Part shown: piece by piece, positions 58,884 through 64,000 of the stretch | Position numbering within the stretch: the first letter of the stretch is position 1 | Layout: each line of letters starts with the position of its first letter | Assembly: GCF_013522705.1 (NCBI RefSeq) | Contig: NZ_JAAMRE010000031.1 | Coordinates: 22,614 to 86,613 of the forward strand | Source: Pseudomonas lurida | Lineage (GTDB): Bacteria; Pseudomonadota; Gammaproteobacteria; Pseudomonadales; Pseudomonadaceae | DNA length: 64,000 nt | Direction: 5' to 3' | Notes under the pieces: model-generated | Database searches by the model: none | What the model was told of the DNA's origin: nothing | Seen by the model: only the letters and a program-made list of their open reading frames with translations | Made by a program: the position numbers and the translations under genes

Positions 58884-59569
58884 AGATCAGCCGCCCTTAC
58901 GCCTACCGAGTAGCGCTTTTCAAGGTAACGCAAGGCCAGCAACGACACGCTGGTGATCACCAGGTACATCGCCGCCACTGCGAGGAAGAAGGTGAAAGGC
59001 TCGCGGGTGGCGTCGGCCGCCTGCTTGGCCTTGAACATCATGTCTTGCAGGCCCACTACCGAGATCAGCGCGGTGGCCTTGGTCAGTACCAGCCAGTTAT
59101 TGGTGAAGCCGGGGATCGCCAGGCGGATCATCTGCGGCACCATCACCCGGAAAAACACCTGGAAGCTGCTCATGCCATACGCAAGGCCGGCTTCGGCCTG
59201 GCCCTTGGGGATGGCCATGAAGGCGCCGCGGAAGGTTTCCGACAGGTAGGCGCCAAAGATGAAACCCAGGGTGCCGATGCCGGCGGCCAAGGGGTTCAAG
59301 TCGATATAGTCGTCAAAGCCCAGCAGCGGCGCGACGCGATTGAGCAGGTCCTGACCGCCGTAGAAAATCAGCAGGATCAGCACCAGGTCGGGGATCCCGC
59401 GGATCACCGTGGAGTACAAGTCACCCAGCCAGGCCAACCAGCGCACCGGCGACAGGCGCAACGCGACCCCGATCAGACCCAGAACAATGGCCAAGGCCAT
59501 GGACGACAAGGCGAGCTGAAGCGTCAACCATGCGCCATCGAGGATGACGGCCCCGTAGCCTTTCAACAT
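58880..59569 (-). CDS. aotQ: Arginine/ornithine ABC transporter permease AotQ
   Basis: The 229-residue inner-membrane permease has EAA loop QAEAGLAYGMSSFQVFFRVMVPQMIRLAIPG and hydrophobic helices throughout. It is the HisQ-like partner of AotM. It starts 92 bp after the binding-protein gene, with a hairpin in that gap. Confidence 0.95.
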   Translation of the reverse strand: MLKGYGAVILDGAWLTLQLALSSMALAIVLGLIGVALRLSPVRWLAWLGDLYSTVIRGIPDLVLILLIFYGGQDLLNRVAPLLGFDDYIDLNPLAAGIGTLGFIFGAYLSETFRGAFMAIPKGQAEAGLAYGMSSFQVFFRVMVPQMIRLAIPGFTNNWLVLTKATALISVVGLQDMMFKAKQAADATREPFTFFLAVAAMYLVITSVSLLALRYLEKRYSVGVRAADL

Positions 59570-59597
59570 GATTCAGGTCCTCGAAAAGGGGAGATGA

Positions 59598-59642
59598 AAA
59601 AATGGCGCAAACCGCAGGAATTCTGTTGCTTGCGCCATTCTG
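59598..59642 (-). terminator. Hairpin/attenuator between aotJ and aotQ
   Basis: On the minus strand AATGGCGCAA-N20-TTGCGCCATTTTTTC is a 10-bp stem with a T run inside the operon. Such structures usually keep the binding protein in excess over the membrane components by partial termination or by protecting the upstream mRNA. Confidence 0.65.
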
Positions 59643-59661
59643 GACAGACAGCCGCGACGAT

Positions 59662-60447
59662 TTACTTGGCGTCGGCGCCGTAGATATCGAAGTCGAAGTA
59701 CTTGTCCTGGATTTTCTTGTACTCGCCGTTGGCACGGATAGCAGCGATCGCAGCGTTGATGCGGTCCAGGTTTTCCTTGTCGCCTTTGCGTACCGCGATG
59801 CCTACGCCGTCGCCGAAGTATTTCACGTCGGTAAATGCCGGGCCTTCAAACGCGAAGCCTTTGCCGGCGTCGGTCTTCAGGAAACCGTCCTGCAGCAGGG
59901 TGGCGTCAGCCACGGTGCCGTCCAGACGACCGGCGGCCACGTCCAGGTAGATTTCGTTCTGGGTGCCGTAAGGAACCACGGTGGCGCCTTTAGGGGCCAG
60001 CACTTCCTTGGCGAAACGATCATGGATCGAACCGCGCTGCACACCGATCTTCTTGCCTTTCAACTCATCCAGGCTGTCGCTGACGGTCGTGCCTTCCTTC
60101 AACACCAGGCGCGCCGGGGTCAGGTAGTAGCGGTTGGTGAAGTCGACGGACTTCTTGCGGTCGTCGGTGATGGACATGGACGACAGGATCGCATCGATCT
60201 TGCGCACTTTCAGCGCGGGGATCAGACCGTCGAATTCCTGCTCGACCCAGGTGCATTTAACGTCCATCTGCTTGCACAGGGCGTTGCCGATGTCGTAGTC
60301 GAAACCGACGATGCTGCCATCCGGCGCTTTCGATGCGAACGGAGGGTAGGCTGCTTCGATACCAATTTTCAGCGGCTTGCCTTCAGCGAAAGCCTGCATG
60401 GACAGCACGGACAGCGCCAGGGCGCCCAACAGCACGAGTTTCTTCAT
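59662..60447 (-). CDS. aotJ: Arginine/ornithine periplasmic binding protein AotJ
   Basis: The 261-residue protein starts MKKLVLLGALALSVLSMQAFA (signal peptide, cleavage near 21); in-frame codons to 60579 upstream are not protein-like. Mature-domain motifs of the lysine/arginine/ornithine-binding family are LKIGIEAAYPPFA, GFDYDIGNALCKQM and ILSSMSITDDRKKSVDFTNRYY. It captures ligand in the periplasm for AotQMP. An ArgR-like site lies 158 bp upstream. Confidence 0.95.
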   Translation of the reverse strand: MKKLVLLGALALSVLSMQAFAEGKPLKIGIEAAYPPFASKAPDGSIVGFDYDIGNALCKQMDVKCTWVEQEFDGLIPALKVRKIDAILSSMSITDDRKKSVDFTNRYYLTPARLVLKEGTTVSDSLDELKGKKIGVQRGSIHDRFAKEVLAPKGATVVPYGTQNEIYLDVAAGRLDGTVADATLLQDGFLKTDAGKGFAFEGPAFTDVKYFGDGVGIAVRKGDKENLDRINAAIAAIRANGEYKKIQDKYFDFDIYGADAK

Positions 60448-60604
60448 CTTGGGACTCCATCGGTATAGGGCAGAAACAGCAGTATGAGCCAGGGCCCACG
60501 ATGCGATTGAGTAAAACCGAATAGCGGTGCTGCGTCCTGCGCCGGTGGCTACCTGCGACGACGAGCGAGTGATCGGCATTCTAACGACAGGCCGGAAGCC
60601 GATA

Positions 60605-60620
60605 TTTCCTCAATGCGACA
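60605..60620 (-). promoter_or_regulatory. ArgR half-site upstream of aotJ
   Basis: The minus strand reads TGTCGC-ATTGAGGA-AA, a full match to TGTCGC-N8-AA as at the aruC promoter. No second full half-site was found next to it. Confidence 0.5.
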
Positions 60621-60916
60621 ACAATTTACAGAAGCACCGAGAAAGCGGTTCCAGCTCATTGACAGCCTCTGAAATTTATGCAGAGACAAAAGATATTAAA
60701 CCTGTTGATGCTGCAAATTGCGGGCCTATTATTCGCAAACCCTTCTAGCACGGCAAGTCTGGCGTTTAATCTTATTTCAAAGGGTGTCTAAAACGCGGTT
60801 TTTCGCGGCATGAGCGTAGCGCTTTGCCTCATGCCTGGGCAGGAGGTTACACATTTGCACCGCTCGGTAACATTCAGAAACCTCCTACGGGAAAAACCGA
60901 TATTTATTGGTTTCTA

Positions 60917-60968
60917 CCTTGATCGTTCCCACGCTCCGCGTGGGAATGCAGCCCAGGACGCTCCGCGC
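60917..60968. repeat. REP-type element (TTCCCACGCTCCGCGTGGGAA)
   Basis: CGTTCCCACGCTCCGCGTGGGAATGCAGCCCAGGACGCTCCGCG contains a strong inverted repeat (TTCCCACGC/GCGTGGGAA). It is a different REP class from the GTGGGAGGGGGC elements. It lies in the 613-bp gap between acsA and aotJ, which otherwise holds only the ArgR site and the acsA terminator. Confidence 0.75.
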
Positions 60969-61005
60969 CCGCTCTACTTGGATGTCCACCGTTTTTAAGC
61001 AACGA

Positions 61006-61041
61006 CAAAAAAGCCCCACTCGGCCTACGCCGAATGGGGCT
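61006..61041 (-). terminator. Rho-independent terminator of acsA
   Basis: On the minus strand AGCCCCATTCGGCGTAGGCCGAGTGGGGCTTTTTTGTCG is a long stem with a T run, 20 bp past the acsA stop. Confidence 0.92.
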
Positions 61042-61060
61042 GTTTGCCACCTACCCCGCC

Positions 61061-63016
61061 TTACGCGACGTTCATGGTCTTGTGCGTTTCAATCAAATGC
61101 GCCACCACACCCGGGTCAGCCAGGGTAGAGATATCCCCCAGCCCGTCATATTCGGCCGTGGCAATCTTGCGCAGGATACGACGCATGATCTTGCCCGAAC
61201 GCGTCTTCGGCAGGCCCGGCGCCCACTGGATCACGTCCGGCGAAGCAATCGGCCCGATCTCTTTGCGCACCCAGTTTTTCAGCTCCAGGCGCAGCGCTTC
61301 GGTCGGTTCTTCGCCACCATTCAAGGTGACGTAGACATAAATGCCCTGGCCCTTGATGTCGTGCGGCACACCCACCACCGCCGCTTCGGCGACTTTAGGG
61401 TGCGCAACCATGGCGCTTTCGATCTCGGCGGTGCCCATGCGGTGGCCGGACACGTTCAACACGTCATCCACGCGCCCGGTGATCCAGTAGTAGCCATCCT
61501 CGTCACGACGCGCACCGTCACCGGTGAAGTACATGCCACGGAAGGTCTTGAAGTAGGTGTCGACGAAACGGTCATGGTCGCCGTACAGCGTACGCGCCTG
61601 GCCCGGCCACGAATCGAGGATCACCAGGTTGCCTTCGGCGGCGCCTTCGATCAGGTTGCCGAGGTTATCCACCAACGCCGGCACCACACCAAAGAACGGC
61701 CGCGCCGCCGAGCCCGGCTTGAGCGCGTGGGCGCCGGGCAGCGGGCTCATCATGTTGCCGCCGGTTTCGGTCTGCCACCAGGTGTCGACAATCGGGCAAC
61801 GGGACTGGCCGACGTTCTTGTAGTACCAGTCCCAGGCTTCCGGGTTGATCGGCTCGCCCACCGAACCGAGCAGGCGCAGGCTGCTGCCGTCGGCGCCTTC
61901 GCAGGCGGCGGTGCCCGAGGCCATCATCGCGCGGATCGCGGTCGGTGCGGTGTAGAGGATATTGACCTTGTGCTTGTCGACGATCTTGGCCACCCGGGTG
62001 ATGTCCGGGTAGTTCGGCACGCCTTCGAACAACAGCGTGGTCGCGCCATTGGCCAGCGGGCCGTAAACGATATAGGTGTGGCCGGTGACCCAGCCGACGT
62101 CGGCGGTGCACCAGTAGATTTCGCCCGGGCGGTAGTCGAACACGCGCTCATGGGTCAGGGCCGCGTACAACAGGTAACCGCCGGTGGTGTGCTGCACGCC
62201 TTTAGGCTTGCCGGTGGAACCGGAGGTGTAGAGGATGAACAGCGCTTCTTCGGCGCCCATCTCTTTGGGCGCACACACGGTGCCCGCCACTTTCATCAGG
62301 TCTTCGTACCAGATGTCGCGATGCTGGTTCCACTTGATCTGGCCATTGGTGCGCTTGCACACGATGACCTTCTGGATGCTGCTGGTTTCCGGGTTGGTCA
62401 GGGCATCGTCGACATTGGCCTTGAGCGGAATTTTCTTACCGGCGCGGATACCTTCGTCGGCGGTGATCACCACTTTCGACTTACAGTCGATAATACGACC
62501 GGCCAGGGCCTCCGGCGAAAAACCACCGAATACCACCGAATGAATTGCACCGATACGCGCGCACGCCAGCATGGCGACCACGGCCTCGGGAATCATCGGC
62601 ATATAGATAGTCACCACGTCACCACGGTGCACGTCCTGGCCACGCAGGGCGTTGGCGAACTTGCAGACTTCTTCGTGCAGCTCGCGGTAGGTGATGGTGC
62701 GGCTTTCGGCAGGGTCATCGCCCTCCCAGATGATCGCCGCCTGGTCGCCGCGCTCGGCGAGGTGACGGTCCAGGCAGTTGTAGGAAACGTTCAGGGTGCC
62801 ATCGGCAAACCACTTGATGTCGACGTGGTGATCGTCGAACGACGTCTGCTTCACCGTGGTGAAAGGCTTGATCCAGTCGAGACGCTTGGCTTGCTCGCGC
62901 CAGAAACCATCGGGGTTGACCACCGACTGCTGGTACATGGCCTTGTAGGTCGCCTCGTCGGTCAGCGTGTTGGCTGCTACTTCGGGGCGAACGGGGTACA
63001 GGGAAGCCGCACTCAT
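61061..63016 (-). CDS. acsA: Acetyl-CoA synthetase AcsA
   Basis: The 651-residue AMP-forming ligase converts acetate, ATP and CoA to acetyl-CoA. Motifs are ILYTSGSTGKPKGVQHTTGGYL (P-loop-like), DTWWQTETGGNM, YFTGDGARRDEDGYYWITGRVDDVLNVSGHR (hinge Asp) and the catalytic, acetylatable lysine in TRSGKIMRRIL near 609. Length is standard. It precedes the aot genes but has its own terminator. It supports growth on acetate and other two-carbon sources. Confidence 0.97.
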   Translation of the reverse strand: MSAASLYPVRPEVAANTLTDEATYKAMYQQSVVNPDGFWREQAKRLDWIKPFTTVKQTSFDDHHVDIKWFADGTLNVSYNCLDRHLAERGDQAAIIWEGDDPAESRTITYRELHEEVCKFANALRGQDVHRGDVVTIYMPMIPEAVVAMLACARIGAIHSVVFGGFSPEALAGRIIDCKSKVVITADEGIRAGKKIPLKANVDDALTNPETSSIQKVIVCKRTNGQIKWNQHRDIWYEDLMKVAGTVCAPKEMGAEEALFILYTSGSTGKPKGVQHTTGGYLLYAALTHERVFDYRPGEIYWCTADVGWVTGHTYIVYGPLANGATTLLFEGVPNYPDITRVAKIVDKHKVNILYTAPTAIRAMMASGTAACEGADGSSLRLLGSVGEPINPEAWDWYYKNVGQSRCPIVDTWWQTETGGNMMSPLPGAHALKPGSAARPFFGVVPALVDNLGNLIEGAAEGNLVILDSWPGQARTLYGDHDRFVDTYFKTFRGMYFTGDGARRDEDGYYWITGRVDDVLNVSGHRMGTAEIESAMVAHPKVAEAAVVGVPHDIKGQGIYVYVTLNGGEEPTEALRLELKNWVRKEIGPIASPDVIQWAPGLPKTRSGKIMRRILRKIATAEYDGLGDISTLADPGVVAHLIETHKTMNVA

Positions 63017-63416
63017 CTTTCTTACCTCGGTGACAATAGTTGTTTTTGTATGGCCCCTGTTGTAGCCGGGGTGAGCCTATAGAACCATTCGACGATGGTA
63101 GTAACAAGACCCTACAAATTGCCCTGCTATGCCCTTACGCCGCTCTGGCCCGCTGCCTGCGCGGCTTTGCGCGCAGATGGAAAAAACCTGATTCGGCGAT
63201 TGTTACAAAAACCGCCAAAAGTGTTTATCAAAAGCACGGGTATATGAATATAACCCGCAGGCCTAGAATCACTTCCGCCAACCAAGGCACCGTGATTAAC
63301 ACCGTAACAGCCCCCACGAAGGCAACGTTAATCCGAACTTCCCAACTTTCAAGTTACACACGCGGCCTCACAAGGGCCCCGTGACCCCTTTCGCCCTGAA
63401 GAAGGTAGATACAGTA
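63017..63416. other. Intergenic region with divergent acsA and DUF2790 promoters
   Basis: About 400 bp without a credible gene. It falls in GC in its right half, where several runs of T/A occur before the DUF2790 gene. I found no sigma-54 motif or clear operator for acsA. Confidence 0.5.
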
Positions 63417-63686
63417 ATGAAAGCTTTACTAGTTATGGCCCTCAGCAGCCTGTGCGCCACCGCCGCCCTGGCCGACGAGGCCCCGACTGAACTGGCCGGC
63501 CAGAATGCACCGATTGTTGAGGATTACACCTACAGCACCAAGCTGGACGTAGCCAAAGTGTTGTCCATGAGCAACATCCCGGAAGTCTGCGAAGTTGTAC
63601 CGGTAAAAATGGAATATGAAGATTCCCAAGGTCAGCGTCACATTCTTAATTATCACGTGATGGGTAATGGTTGCTCTAACGGATAA
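63417..63686 (+). CDS. DUF2790 family small secreted protein
   Basis: The 89-residue protein starts MKALLVMALSSLCATAALA (signal peptide), with a 70-residue mature part containing DYTYSTKLDVAKVLSMSNIPEVCEVVPVKMEYEDSQG and ending YHVMGNGCSNG. The pattern, including two cysteines, is that of the Pseudomonas-restricted DUF2790 family of periplasmic proteins with no firm function, often stress- or metal-induced. It is divergent from acsA. Confidence 0.82.
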   Translation: MKALLVMALSSLCATAALADEAPTELAGQNAPIVEDYTYSTKLDVAKVLSMSNIPEVCEVVPVKMEYEDSQGQRHILNYHVMGNGCSNG

Positions 63687-63776
63687 CAACTTCGTTAGTT
63701 GGAACAGGCCCGGGTCTTATTCGCCGCAAGAAATCGTTCTTGCGGCAAAGAACCGACGCCTGGCAAAGCACGCGGT

Positions 63777-63812
63777 ACATGTGGGAATGGGGTTGCCCCC
63801 GATAGCGGTCGT
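63777..63812. repeat. Degenerate single REP
   Basis: ACATGTGGGAATGGGGTTGCCCCCGATAGC is a worn copy of the REPIN arm, with no partner nearby. It lies between the DUF2790 gene and the IS remnant. Confidence 0.65.
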
Positions 63813-63880
63813 CACTCAGCCCCTCCCCTCCCTTCCTCTCTTCAAAAAGCCCTACCCTACCCCCCACAATAAATGGTTCT

Positions 63881-64000
63881 TCACGGATTGCCGGGAAAGA
63901 CGCTCTTGATCTTCATGAAAAAGAATTCGCTGTCCCGGTAACCGTACGCCATTCGTTTGATGACCTTTATTCGATTGTTTATTCCTTCCAACTGACCGGT
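63881..64000 (-). mobile_element. 3' end of an ISL3-family transposase gene (5' part beyond window)
   Basis: Reading leftward from the window edge, 39 codons end at the TGA at 63881. They include LEGINNRIKVIKRMAYGYRD and FFFMKIKSVFPGNP, which match the conserved C-terminus of ISL3-family DDE transposases. The sequence GGTTCTTCACGG at 63875 overlaps the stop and may be the element's terminal inverted repeat. Whether the IS is intact cannot be seen. Confidence 0.72.

Noticed and set aside
63040..63384. A 114-codon plus-strand frame between acsA and the DUF2790 gene
   Set aside because: No ribosome site or recognisable motif; composition is compatible with intergenic sequence, and it would cover the acsA promoter.
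1..64000. CRISPR arrays, rRNA genes, prophage or integron
   Set aside because: No regularly spaced direct repeats, rRNA sequence, phage structural genes or integrase were seen.

Overview
The window is chromosomal DNA of a fluorescent Pseudomonas, most likely the P. fluorescens group. It is GC-rich and dense. Several blocks keep the gene order I remember from P. aeruginosa: acsA-aotJQMOP-argR / aruCFGDB-x-aruE / alaS-lysC-rsmA-tRNA, nrdA-two-component pair, and phoPQ...dctA. Palindromic REP/REPIN repeats typical of the fluorescens group (GTGGGAGGGGGCTTGCCCCCGATAGC type) recur through it. There is no rRNA operon, CRISPR array or prophage. The only mobile-element trace is the end of an ISL3-type transposase at the right edge.

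Layout. 1-8.1 kb: sppA (cut by the window edge), a HAD phosphatase and rluC, divergent from rne with an unusually long leader; then a MobA-like/XdhC molybdenum-cofactor pair. 8.1-16.5 kb: dctA with a sigma-54 promoter, an AraC regulator, a small secreted protein with PhoP/PhoQ, a phosphopantetheinyl transferase, and an RstAB-like two-component system. 16.5-21.1 kb: nrdA behind tandem NrdR boxes and a DnaA box, followed by an orphan effector-like gene. 21.2-29 kb: flagellar and chemotaxis genes (flgBCDE, cheR, cheV, flgA, flgM, flgN, flgZ) with recognisable sigma-54 and sigma-28 promoters. 29-35 kb: an MFS transporter, tRNA-Arg(CCT), two tiny membrane peptides behind a sigma-54-like promoter, amrZ, mgtE, two tRNA-Arg(ACG), tRNA-Ser(GCT) and csrA/rsmA. 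35-41 kb: lysC, alaS, a threonine aldolase, and an FMN riboswitch driving a type II lumazine synthase. 41-61 kb: the arginine regulon. This comprises the arginine succinyltransferase operon aruCFGDB-x-E, the arginine/ornithine importer aotJQMOP and the regulator argR. A 1975-residue leucine-rich-repeat toxin-like gene sits between argR and aruC. 61-64 kb: acsA, a DUF2790 secreted peptide and the ISL3 remnant.

How it fits together. AotJQMP imports arginine/ornithine, the AruCFGDBE enzymes degrade arginine to glutamate and succinate, and ArgR links both. Matches to TGTCGC-N8-AA lie upstream of both aruC and aotJ. The flagellar block shows the sigma-54 to FliA hierarchy, with FlgM as anti-sigma factor. 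Two accessory genes stand out against this housekeeping background: the cysteine-protease-like protein at 20.1-21.1 kb and the giant LRR protein at 49.2-55.1 kb. The least explained regulatory module is the sigma-54-like promoter with paired upstream dyads ahead of the tiny genes at 31.1-31.5 kb. All family names rest on reading motifs by eye; no database search was possible.
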